Origin: 2-12-FULL-35-23 sp965196985
Lineage (GTDB): Bacteria; Pseudomonadota; Gammaproteobacteria; UBA12402
Direction: 5' to 3'
DNA length: 64,000 nucleotides
Assembly: GCA_965196985.1 (NCBI GenBank)
Contig: CBDALO010000084.1
Location: 26,622 to 90,621 of the forward strand
Positions 39,036-46,881 of this stretch are shown here, piece after piece. The notes under the pieces were generated by a model. That model was not told the DNA's origin. It made no database searches and saw nothing but the letters and a program-made list of their open reading frames with translations. Positions within the stretch are counted from its first letter, which is position 1. Each line of letters starts with the position of its first letter. Made by a program: the position numbers and the translations under genes.

Positions 39036-39098
39036 CCCTAAGGGGATCCACACCCCTTAGGGGGTAGTGGGTTTTCTTTTTCAACGAGGAGAAAAAAA
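39036..39098 (+). promoter_or_regulatory. structured leader 4
   Basis: A perfect 10-bp stem CCCTAAGGGG (39036-39045) / CCCCTTAGGG (39053-39062). The loop ATCCACA pairs with GTGGGT (39067-39072) to form a pseudoknot. The following TTTTCTTTTT can pair by A-T and G.U with the ribosome binding site GGAGAAAAA. It is nearly identical to leader 3 in the stem and loop. Confidence 0.6.
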
Positions 39099-39410
39099 AT
39101 GGCAAACGACATTAATTGGCAAGCGGTTGAAACGGAACTCATTCACACCATCGAACACTTACAAACCTTAGGGCTGCAAGTGGACGTGGTGGGCAATTGG
39201 CTTTGGCTTTCCGGTCAAACCAAATCCCATGTGAATGCTTTGCGTGAGATCGGCTGTCAATGGTCAACAAAAAAACAGCGTTGGTTTTACAAACCGCGAT
39301 GCTTACCGTTTAAGCGCCAAGCGCAACAAAGCTGGCCAATGGAGAAAATCCAGCACCGTTTTGGTCGGCAAGCACGTCGGGTTGTGAAACAAACCGCAGC
39401 CACTCGTTAG
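39099..39410 (+). CDS. small DNA-processing-associated protein
   Basis: 103 residues. The core VDVVGNWLWLSGQTKSHVNALREIGCQWSTKKQRWFYKP is a short beta-rich module also seen in proteins of phages and plasmids often labelled DnaJ-like or plasmid-related. The C-terminus is basic. It sits directly before ssb, so a nucleic-acid role is plausible but not shown. Confidence 0.6.
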   Translation: MANDINWQAVETELIHTIEHLQTLGLQVDVVGNWLWLSGQTKSHVNALREIGCQWSTKKQRWFYKPRCLPFKRQAQQSWPMEKIQHRFGRQARRVVKQTAATR

Positions 39411-39462
39411 GTTAACCCCTAATGAAAAGCAAACATTTTTTTAATCAATGAGGAATGAAATC

Positions 39463-39891
39463 ATGTCACACTATCAAAACAACGTGTCTTTAGTCGGTTA
39501 TGTCGGTCAAGTAAAGTTTTTCACATCAGAAGGCAAACAACCTTTTGCTAAGTTAAGCTTTGCGACATCCAAGCGCTTTCAAGATCAGCAAGGTCAGTGG
39601 GTGGAGCACACTCACTGGCATACCTTGCACTGCTTTGGCAAACTCGTTGAGCTTATCCAAGGCAAAGTCGAGAAGGGCAGCTATTTATCCGTGTCCGGTG
39701 AGCTTGAGTACCAGTCTTGGGAATCTAAGACCGGTGAAAAGCACACTAGCGCGGTGATTCGGGTGCATCACTTGCACCGCTTGATCGATAAAAAAGTACA
39801 AGCCCGTTTAGACGGTAAGGAAACGACGTCAACGCCTGAGGCATCACCACAAGCAGTACCGATGCCAGATGACTTTGATATTCCTTATTAA
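39463..39891 (+). CDS. ssb: single-stranded DNA-binding protein
   Basis: About 142 residues with the SSB OB-fold pattern NNVSLVGYVGQVKFFTSEGKQPFAKLSFAT...WHTLHCFGKLVELIQGKVEKGSYLSVSGELEYQSWESK. The C-terminal acidic tail ends DDFDIPY, a variant of the usual DDDIPF that recruits partner proteins. ATG 39463 (MSHYQNN) after AGGAATGAAATC is the natural start. It coats single-stranded ICE DNA during transfer and replication. A hairpin terminator follows at 39916-39940. Confidence 0.92.
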   Translation: MSHYQNNVSLVGYVGQVKFFTSEGKQPFAKLSFATSKRFQDQQGQWVEHTHWHTLHCFGKLVELIQGKVEKGSYLSVSGELEYQSWESKTGEKHTSAVIRVHHLHRLIDKKVQARLDGKETTSTPEASPQAVPMPDDFDIPY

Positions 39892-39915
39892 GTCGACGCT
39901 TAATTCAACCAAAAG

Positions 39916-39940
39916 AGGTAGCGCAAGCTACCTTTTTTTT
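39916..39940 (+). terminator. rho-independent terminator after ssb
   Basis: Stem AGGTAGC (39916-39922), loop GCAA, stem GCTACCT (39927-39933), then an eight-T run. Confidence 0.85.
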
Positions 39941-40001
39941 CATCCCATGCAGGGTTTTACCCTGCTGGGTGATTCCTTGCGTGACAACCAAAGGAATCTT
40001 T
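39941..40001 (+). promoter_or_regulatory. structured leader 5
   Basis: A stem CATCCCATGCAGGG (39941-39954) / CCCTGCTGGGTG (39960-39971) with single bulges is followed by GATTCCTT (39971-39978). That strand is perfectly complementary to AAGGAATC (39991-39998), the ribosome binding site of the 40002 gene. The tail GGGTGATTCCTTGC recurs at 45845-45858. It is a clear candidate for translational masking. Confidence 0.6.
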
Positions 40002-41078
40002 ATGAAAACGAATCAGCGAGTGAAACACAATTTGATGGCATTAGCTGCTTTAAAAACCGATCGGTCAACCCCCACCTTGCAAGGGTATTCCGGCTGGGGT
40101 GGGTTGCGTGAGGCGATCTATACACCAAACGTCTATCGCCAATTGCAGCAAGTGTTAGATGAGCCTGCGATTAACAGCCTGAGACAAACACTCAAATCCG
40201 CGTATTACACGCCACCGTGGTTGGTGTCATTCCTACTGCAAGCAGTGATGCGGTTAAGTCAGGGCGTGGTGTTTGAACACGTTCTTGAATCGAGCGCGGG
40301 CCATGGTGCATTCCTAGCCGGTATTCAACGGTTGCAAGGGTTACGCTGCTGGCAATCAGCGCAAATTACCGCAGTGGAAATTGACTCGGTAAGCTGTGAG
40401 TTTTTGCGAGCATTGTATCCTGAGGCAACCATTGTGCACAGCGGGTTTGAAGCATTTCATCCTACCACCCGATATGATTTAGTGGTTGGCAACCCGCCAT
40501 TTGGTCAGACAACAGTACAGGATGCAAAACATCCGGACTTGTGTCCGTTTAGCATTCATCATTACTTTGTTGCGAAAAGCTTGCGGCTTTTAAAACCGCA
40601 TGGTCTGTTAGCAATGCTGGTACCACGGTATTTTTTGGATGCGTCGCGCAAACATGTCCGTGAGATTGCCAGTCGTGAAGGGGCCAGCTTACTTGCGGCG
40701 TATCGGTTACCGGATCATTTGTTCTCAGAGGCAAAAGTGACCGTGGATGTCATCTTGTTACGAAAAGCACCGGGGTCGGTGGCGTGGTTACACGCGAAAC
40801 CGTACCACGGGGCCAACGGTGAACGCGCATGGCTAAATGAGTATTTTTTTGCAAACAAAAATCATATTTTAGGCGAGCTCATCTTTTATCCGATTTATGG
40901 GCGACAGGAAATTACTTGCCAAGCAAGCGGCAACTTAACGCAACGACTTCAGCAAGTGCTCACAGCCTTGCCGATTACTGAGCAACTGAATGGACTGGGG
41001 ATGCAGATTCAAAGCTTGCAGGCGCAAGTGGCTTATCTGACGCAGTATCAACAAAAACTACTCAAACCATCGGAGTGA
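40002..41078 (+). CDS. N6-adenine DNA methyltransferase-like protein
   Basis: 358 residues. The N-terminal GYSGWGGLREAIY and SAYYTPPWLVSFLLQAV are typical of large plasmid and phage methylase-helicases. SAM-binding motif I-like ESSAGHGAFLAGI lies near residue 95 and catalytic motif IV NPPFGQ near residue 165. The helicase half seen in long relatives is absent and the reading frame ends cleanly, so this is a methylase-only form. It may modify the element against host restriction. A bidirectional terminator follows. Confidence 0.8.
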   Translation: MKTNQRVKHNLMALAALKTDRSTPTLQGYSGWGGLREAIYTPNVYRQLQQVLDEPAINSLRQTLKSAYYTPPWLVSFLLQAVMRLSQGVVFEHVLESSAGHGAFLAGIQRLQGLRCWQSAQITAVEIDSVSCEFLRALYPEATIVHSGFEAFHPTTRYDLVVGNPPFGQTTVQDAKHPDLCPFSIHHYFVAKSLRLLKPHGLLAMLVPRYFLDASRKHVREIASREGASLLAAYRLPDHLFSEAKVTVDVILLRKAPGSVAWLHAKPYHGANGERAWLNEYFFANKNHILGELIFYPIYGRQEITCQASGNLTQRLQQVLTALPITEQLNGLGMQIQSLQAQVAYLTQYQQKLLKPSE

Positions 41079-41086
41079 GTCACACA

Positions 41087-41120
41087 ACGAAAAAAAACGG
41101 GGCAACCCGTTTTTTTTCGT
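41087..41120. terminator. bidirectional hairpin terminator
   Basis: ACG-A8-CGGG / CCCG-T8-CGT around a GCAA loop. T-runs follow the core stem on both strands, separating the methylase gene from the MFS gene. Confidence 0.8.
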
Positions 41121-41172
41121 GTAAAATCTGGCTTTTCAAAATTTAGTCATGAAAAGATAGAAGTAAGTAAAA

Positions 41173-42396
41173 ATGAACCCTTGTAGAAAATTAATTATCC
41201 CGTTGATTAGTCTGATTATTCTCACGCTGGGTAGTGCTTTGCTCACCACTTTTCTTACCTTAAGATTACAACAACTACAGGTTAATGAGTTTTTTATTGG
41301 TGGACTAACAACCGCCTATTATGGTGGCATGGTGATCGGTGCATTTAAGTTGGAAGGCCTTATTTTACGCGTTGGCCATATTCGTGCTTATGCAGCCTTT
41401 GCCTCGATCATGGCTGTCGTATCAATTTTACACGGCTTTTATATCTCAGTAGTGTTTTGGTTGTTGCTCCGTTTCTTGGGTGGGATTGCAACTGCTGGTC
41501 TATATATTGTTATTGAAAGCTGGATCCTAGCGGAATCAAATCCAAGTAACCGTGGCACTTCATTAGCACTGTACATGGTTTCACTGTATGTCGCCCAAGC
41601 ATTTGGCCAGTGGTTGTTAAATTTAGGCGATCAGCAAACACTCATGCTTTATGCCTTAGCTGCTGTGCTCGCCTCCTTATCAGTTATTCCTTTAACGTTA
41701 AGCCGTGTTGTTTTGCCCGTTTTTAATGAGCCAGAACCGCTTGGCATTAGGAAGGTACTTAAAATAACACCGTCAGGTGTATTAACCTGTTTTGTTGCTG
41801 GTCTTATTTTAGGGAGTATTTACGGACTTTACCCACTCTTTATTAATAGTCAGGGCTACTCAACCTCTGCACTGACAACTATTATGGGCTTAACTATTCT
41901 AGGCGGCATGTTATTTCAATATCCTATTGGTAAGTTATCTGATCTAGTAAGCCGACGTTATGTGATTGCAGGACTTGCATTTGCTTCAATTGGTTTAGCT
42001 ATTTTATTGATTTTATTTTCAAATCATCACTTCTTTGTAATGGCGACATTATCACTGGTGTTAGGGGGCACAACTTTCTGTTTATACCCCGTCGGGATTA
42101 GCCATGCTTGTGATCGATTTAATGCCAATCAAATGGTGGCAGCAACACAAGCTTTACTGTTAGCTTACGGGGTTGGAGCAACACTTGGCCCTATTATCGT
42201 TCCTGCATTCCACTGGATTCTTCCACATGCAGCTATTCTTGTGTTTATTATAGCGCTGAGTTTACCACTTGGACTTTTTGTCCTACTGCGAAAACAAATT
42301 GCCCCCTCTGTTGCTGAGGAAGAAAAAACAGAATTTACCCATACAATGGAGATGACTCCTATTATCAATGAAATTGACCCGCGCTCCGATGAATAA
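41173..42396 (+). CDS. MFS transporter (YcaD-like)
   Basis: 407 residues with about 12 hydrophobic helices: two six-helix halves separated by a loop near residues 185-200. Between helices 2 and 3 is a GG.(V/I)..FKLEGLILRVGHIR segment in the place of the usual MFS loop motif. The helical pattern (LRLQQLQVNEFFIGGLTTAYYGGMVIG) resembles the YcaD/YfkF-type group. The substrate is unknown. It begins a cargo segment with frmA and fghA, though a 100-bp gap separates it from frmA. Confidence 0.85.
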   Translation: MNPCRKLIIPLISLIILTLGSALLTTFLTLRLQQLQVNEFFIGGLTTAYYGGMVIGAFKLEGLILRVGHIRAYAAFASIMAVVSILHGFYISVVFWLLLRFLGGIATAGLYIVIESWILAESNPSNRGTSLALYMVSLYVAQAFGQWLLNLGDQQTLMLYALAAVLASLSVIPLTLSRVVLPVFNEPEPLGIRKVLKITPSGVLTCFVAGLILGSIYGLYPLFINSQGYSTSALTTIMGLTILGGMLFQYPIGKLSDLVSRRYVIAGLAFASIGLAILLILFSNHHFFVMATLSLVLGGTTFCLYPVGISHACDRFNANQMVAATQALLLAYGVGATLGPIIVPAFHWILPHAAILVFIIALSLPLGLFVLLRKQIAPSVAEEEKTEFTHTMEMTPIINEIDPRSDE

Positions 42397-42502
42397 GTAG
42401 TACACTTGAGAACCTAATTGCCCTCTAATACACCTACCTCCTTTACTAGGCTTTCCTACTCCCTTACGTTAAAATCAAGCCTCACTAACAAAGGAAGCTG
42501 CC

Positions 42503-43612
42503 ATGAAGTCAAGAGCCGCTGTTGCCTGGGATGCAGCAAAGTCATTAGAGATTATCGAAGTCGATGTACAAGCACCAAAATCTGGTGAGGTCTTAGTTAA
42601 GATACACGCCTCGGGAGTATGCCATACTGATGCTTATACTTTATCAGGTGCTGACCCAGAAGGTTTATTTCCCAGTATTTTAGGTCATGAAGGTGCCGGT
42701 GTTGTTGTTGATATTGGTGATGGTGTAACGTCAGTTGCAACAGGGGATCATGTGATCCCTTTATATACCCCTGAATGTCGTCAGTGCAAATTCTGCTTGT
42801 CAGGGAAAACTAATTTATGTCAAGCTATCAGAGCAACTCAAGGCAAGGGACTCATGCCAGATGGCACAACCCGCTTTAGCGTCGATGGAAAGCCAGTTTA
42901 TCATTACATGGGGACTTCAACCTTTTCTGAATACACTGTGGTGCCCGAGATAGCTCTTGCAAAAATCAATACAGCTGCGCGGTTAGAGCAAGTTTGTTTA
43001 CTTGGTTGTGGTATTACGACAGGCATTGGTGCTGTATTAAATACCGCTAAAGTAGAGCCAGGTGCTACCGTTGCTGTTTTTGGACTGGGCGGTATTGGAT
43101 TAAGTGTGATTCAAGGCGCTGTTATGGCTAAAGCAGAGCGAATTATTGCGATAGATATTAATCCTGATAAATTTGAGATGGCGACCTTATTCGGAGCAAC
43201 CGATTGCATTAATCCTAAAGAACATCATCAATCGATTTCAGAGATCATTGTCGATATGACCGACGGTGGAGTTGATTATTCATTTGAATGTATTGGAAAC
43301 CCTAATGTTATGCGTGCTGCACTAGAGTGCTGCCACAAAGGGTGGGGCGTATCAACAATTATCGGTGTGGCAGGCAGTGGTGAAGAAATTAGTACTCGTC
43401 CTTTTCAACTGGTAACAGGCAGAGTATGGAAAGGCAGTGCGTTTGGTGGCGTTAAAGGCAGAACTGAATTGCCCAACTATGTTGAGAATTATCTCCACGG
43501 CAATATCAAGATTAATGAAATGATAACCCATACTATGCCAATTGAAGATATTAACAAAGCGTTTGATTTGATGCATAAAGGGGAAAGTATTCGTTCAGTG
43601 GTGACGTTTTAA
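42503..43612 (+). CDS. frmA: S-(hydroxymethyl)glutathione dehydrogenase (class III ADH)
   Basis: 369 residues, the standard length. Catalytic zinc ligands lie in GVCHTDAYTLSG and GHEGAGVV. The structural zinc Cys cluster is CRQCKFCLSGKTNLC. The NAD fold is VFGLGGIGLSVIQG. It oxidises S-(hydroxymethyl)glutathione, formed from formaldehyde, to S-formylglutathione in the cytoplasm. AAGGAAG precedes the ATG. The next gene starts at its last base, so the two form an operon. No FrmR regulator is visible nearby. Confidence 0.96.
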   Translation: MKSRAAVAWDAAKSLEIIEVDVQAPKSGEVLVKIHASGVCHTDAYTLSGADPEGLFPSILGHEGAGVVVDIGDGVTSVATGDHVIPLYTPECRQCKFCLSGKTNLCQAIRATQGKGLMPDGTTRFSVDGKPVYHYMGTSTFSEYTVVPEIALAKINTAARLEQVCLLGCGITTGIGAVLNTAKVEPGATVAVFGLGGIGLSVIQGAVMAKAERIIAIDINPDKFEMATLFGATDCINPKEHHQSISEIIVDMTDGGVDYSFECIGNPNVMRAALECCHKGWGVSTIIGVAGSGEEISTRPFQLVTGRVWKGSAFGGVKGRTELPNYVENYLHGNIKINEMITHTMPIEDINKAFDLMHKGESIRSVVTF

Positions 43613-44454
43613 TGCAAACAATCAAAACATTTAATAGTTTTTCAGGCAAGGTCTATTACTACACCCATGCATCAATCGTCTGTGACTCCACTATGACATT
43701 TGCCGCTTATTTACCAAAGAAAGCTGAGCAAGAAAAACTACCAGCGGTCATATGGCTCTCTGGATTAACTTGCAATCATGAGAACTTTATTACCAAAGCA
43801 GGTGCCCAACGCTACGCAGACAAATATGGATTAATACTACTCATGCCTGACACTAGTCCACGCGCTGTTAATATTCAAGGTGCAGATGTTGATTATGATT
43901 TAGGCTACGGTGCTGCCTTTTATGTAAATGCAACGCAAGCCCCTTGGAATAAAAACTTTCGCATGTACAGCTACATTATTGATGATTTTATCCCGCTATG
44001 TGTGAAGCACTTACCCATTGATGCAAGCCGACTATCAATCATGGGGCATTCCATGGGTGGTCATGGTGCTATAGTGCTCGGTCTACGTAATCCCAGTTTA
44101 TTTCAATCCATCTCAGCTTTTTCTCCTATTGCCAACCCAATGCAATGTCCCTGGGGTGAGAAAGCATTTGCCGCTTATCTTGGAGATAATCAATCGCTAT
44201 GGAAAGAGTATGACAGCACGGAGCTAGTGGCAACCTGTGGTACAAAATTGCCATTGCGCATTGACCAAGGTGGTGCTGATGAATTTTTAGAAAAAGAGTT
44301 AAAACCCGAATTACTTCTAGCAGCCTGTGAAAAGAACCACTACTCTTTAGATTATAAACTTCATGAAGGTTTTGACCACAGTTACTACTTTATTGCGACA
44401 TTTATTGGAAACCAACTTGCTTTTCATGCCAAGCATTTAAAAATAAACTGCTAA
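43612..44454 (+). CDS. fghA: S-formylglutathione hydrolase
   Basis: 280 residues, the usual length for this alpha/beta hydrolase. The nucleophile elbow is GHSMGGHGA (Ser near residue 146), with the acid in DQGGADEFL and the His in GFDHSYYF. It hydrolyses S-formylglutathione to formate and glutathione, completing formaldehyde detoxification begun by the upstream frmA product. Start and stop overlap with frmA. Confidence 0.96.
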   Translation: MQTIKTFNSFSGKVYYYTHASIVCDSTMTFAAYLPKKAEQEKLPAVIWLSGLTCNHENFITKAGAQRYADKYGLILLMPDTSPRAVNIQGADVDYDLGYGAAFYVNATQAPWNKNFRMYSYIIDDFIPLCVKHLPIDASRLSIMGHSMGGHGAIVLGLRNPSLFQSISAFSPIANPMQCPWGEKAFAAYLGDNQSLWKEYDSTELVATCGTKLPLRIDQGGADEFLEKELKPELLLAACEKNHYSLDYKLHEGFDHSYYFIATFIGNQLAFHAKHLKINC

Positions 44455-44617
44455 ATTTGTCGCTTAGTTTAGTGGTGAGCCATTGTTTCATTCATAATTA
44501 CACAGCGATTAAAAAGAGCTCTACACGAAACAATAAATTATCCCACCTGTTTTACATATGAAACCAACGCAACACCCGCTAGAATGCTCAACTCAATTCA
44601 GTCAATCAGAGGCGCCT

Positions 44618-45538
44618 ATGTGGTTTAAAAACATCCAGCTTTTCCGTCTTTCATCAAAAATTAAATACAGCCCTGAAGCTTTAGAAAATCAGCTGCAACG
44701 CTTTGCCTTTACCCCTTGCTTACCCAGCTTTGAAGAAAGCGCAGGTTGGTTATCGCCCCTAGAGATTGAAGACGGCACGCTCACTTATGCCGCCAATGGC
44801 TATTTGATGTTTTGTTTACAGATTGAAAAAAAGCTTTTACCCGCTACCGTGATTCGCCAGAAAGTTGATGAGCGCGTTAAAAAGATTGAGCAGTCCGAGC
44901 AACGAGTCGTGAAAGGCAAAGAAAAACGCGACCTGAAAGATGACATCATTGTGGAGCTTCGACCACGTGCCTTGACCCAATACGCCAAACTTTATGCTTA
45001 TATTGATACTAAGCAACAACTCCTTTTGCTCAATACCTGTACCCAATCTCAGGTGGAAAAATTCACCGCCTTGTTTAAACGCACCTTTGAGGACTGCAAT
45101 TTAGTCGCATTGGATACTAAAAAGCCTGGTTATGAAATGACGCAATGGCTGCAAAGTAACCAAGCTCCTGGCTCACTGCACATTGAAAAATCGTGCGTGC
45201 TTCAAGACCCAGACCAAGAAACACGGGTGATTCGCTGCCAGCAACAAAACTTATTTGATAAAAGTATTCAAGCCTTGATTAAAGACGGCTGCCAAGTGAA
45301 ACAGTTAGGGCTTAGCTTTGATGATGACTTGGTGTTTAGCTTAGATGAGCAACTCAATATTCGTAGCATTCGCTACCAAGATGAGCTCTTAGAGGCGGCT
45401 AAAGAGGCCTACACTGAAACGCCTGAGCAGCAATTTGACGCTGACTTTGCGCTCATGACCGAAGCACTCAGTCACCTGGTTGCTGAGCTGCTGGAGCACT
45501 TTGAGGTGAGTACCCAGTCACGAAAATCAAAAAAATAG
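44618..45538 (+). CDS. rdgC: recombination-associated protein RdgC
   Basis: 306 residues beginning MWFKNIQLFRL, with the RdgC patterns PCLPSFEESAGWLSP, LLPATVIRQKVDERVKKIE and RRPRALTQYAKLYAYID-like. RdgC forms a ring on double-stranded DNA and limits RecA activity. On ICEs and plasmids it may moderate recombination of the element. ATG 44618 is the conserved start; the in-frame extension from 44558 has no family support. Intact. Confidence 0.9.
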   Translation: MWFKNIQLFRLSSKIKYSPEALENQLQRFAFTPCLPSFEESAGWLSPLEIEDGTLTYAANGYLMFCLQIEKKLLPATVIRQKVDERVKKIEQSEQRVVKGKEKRDLKDDIIVELRPRALTQYAKLYAYIDTKQQLLLLNTCTQSQVEKFTALFKRTFEDCNLVALDTKKPGYEMTQWLQSNQAPGSLHIEKSCVLQDPDQETRVIRCQQQNLFDKSIQALIKDGCQVKQLGLSFDDDLVFSLDEQLNIRSIRYQDELLEAAKEAYTETPEQQFDADFALMTEALSHLVAELLEHFEVSTQSRKSKK

Positions 45539-45663
45539 CTTGCCCTCTAGTTAACAAGCTAGGCGTTTTCTTAATCAAAAGCACCACTCTTGACTGACGC
45601 GAATTGACCTTAGGTTTTCCAGCGAATGCGTTATTATTATGCAGGGTTTGGGGTTGATTTTGA

Positions 45664-45709
45664 TTCTGCCCTCTCTGTTGAATCGCAAGATTCAACAGAG
45701 AGGGCAGAA
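45664..45709. repeat. perfect 21-bp hairpin with GCAA loop
   Basis: The left arm 45664-45684 (starting TTCTGCCCTC) and the right arm 45689-45709 are exact complements around a GCAA loop. No T-run follows on either strand. It lies in the 1.34-kb gene-free stretch between rdgC and the integrase gene. It could be a site for a DNA-binding protein, a processed RNA hairpin or a remnant of a mobile element. Confidence 0.85.
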
Positions 45710-45815
45710 AAGTCACTGTAAGTTAATGATAGTTAAAATTATTTTAGTGAAATTCAACACTAAACGAAGGTAAAGTAAAAGTTGAATCTTAAGTTGATAT
45801 TTTATTAATCAATTC

Positions 45816-45858
45816 ATCACCCGAGGAAAAACCCTCTTTTCAACGGGTGATTCCTTGC
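45816..45858 (+). promoter_or_regulatory. orphan leader-type pseudoknot
   Basis: An 8-bp stem ATCACCCG (45816-45823) / CGGGTGAT (45844-45851). AGGAA in the loop (45824-45828) can pair with TTCCT (45851-45855). The tail GGGTGATTCCTTGC matches leader 5. No gene starts close downstream; the integrase gene begins about 1 kb later. Confidence 0.5.
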
Positions 45859-46103
45859 TTTTAAAAGCCCGCAATCACCGCGCTAATAACCCACCGGCAC
45901 AAGACCGCAACTTGTCAATATGAGATGAGTCATTCAAAAAGACTCATCGATTGTTGGCAACGTTGTCCTTTATCTGCTTGCTGCTTTTGCGCTTTACAAG
46001 CGCGCAAAAAAGAACCCCTGCTAACCCCTTGCTGCTGTCTTTTTTTTGAGGTAAAGTTTCTCTTGTGCAATCCATTGTACGCGCTGGTTTACCAGCAACA
46101 CTG

Positions 46104-46405
46104 AAGGTAGTACTGAAGAGCTGTTTAGTTGCAGCGAAACACGAAAGTGTCTACTACCACGGTCACATGTCGCCCATTCGTGTCGTGAGCCTCACTTCGG
46201 TGAGATGGGCCTTCAAAATTGATTCATTGCCGCGATGACCCAGAGTCGTCCGAAACAAGATCTCGAGGCCAGCCTATGCCCGCCATGAGAGAAGTAACCA
46301 ATCAATTTTGCACTGGTGCTGTTCCGCTAAGATAGGTTTTATCGCAGAAGCAGTCGAGTGTCCTTACTTTCACATTGATACTGATTCAATGTCATCAAAC
46401 ACAGT
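46104..46405 (+). ncRNA. 302-nt duplicated structured RNA, copy 2
   Basis: Same length and order as 36823-37124, with about ten substitutions. It keeps the hammerhead, the TTCG-capped hairpin and the long-range CAAAATTGATT / AATCAATTTTG stem. It lies about 480 nt upstream of the integrase gene. Part of the motif (AGCCCATTCGTGT...TTGGGC) reappears in shortened form at about 46661-46691. The remaining 45539-46881 gap contains hairpins but no gene that I can support. Confidence 0.75.
46106..46158 (+). ncRNA. type I hammerhead ribozyme, copy 2
   Basis: Stem I GGTAGTA (46106-46112); core CTGAAGA (46113-46119; position 7 is A, which is tolerated); stem II GCTG / CAGC, fully Watson-Crick; core GAAA (46136-46139); stem III CAC-GAAA-GTG (46140-46149); T, C17 (46151); stem I TACTACC (46152-46158). 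Predicted cleavage is between 46151 and 46152. All differences from copy 1 preserve the fold. Confidence 0.8.
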
Positions 46406-46413
46406 GCGTTGAC

Positions 46414-46442
46414 GCATTGTCATACAATGCTGTGCATTGTCA
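46414..46442. repeat. alternating GCATTGT / ACAATGC repeats
   Basis: GCATTGTCA (46414-46422), ACAATGC (46424-46430) and GCATTGTCA (46434-46442) form a direct-plus-inverted array 9 bp after RNA copy 2. Copy 1 lacks it. It is a candidate binding site for integrase, an excisionase or a repressor. Confidence 0.5.
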
Positions 46443-46881
46443 CAACGTAACTAAGAGCAGACTTAGGGTTTATCGCTAAGAGAGCATCTCGTTCACGCTT
46501 AGTTATTTTGGTGCAGCATTGATTGTTCCTACTACGACCTCACCCCATTGCTAAGGGTGCTGTCGTTTGCTCTACCCTTGCTTCATTTGGCAATGCAGTA
46601 AGGCTATTTTTATCAAATCGACAAACAGAGGAGAAAGACGAAAAAGACAAAAAAGAGTAGTAGCCCATTCGTGTGTGTTCGGTATTGGGCGCCGAAAGGT
46701 TTTATTTTGGCTGGTCACGCCAGTTGAGTAAGCCTCAAGCACGAAACCAATTAGGTCTATTGGGTAGCACCTTAGCTTTTAAAGCACTTAGTCGCTCAGG
46801 CGGTTAAGGCAGGCTAGAAAACACTCACGAAAAGAGTACCAGACCACTTGCTACAGATTGATTATTTAACAGGAAGGCGTA

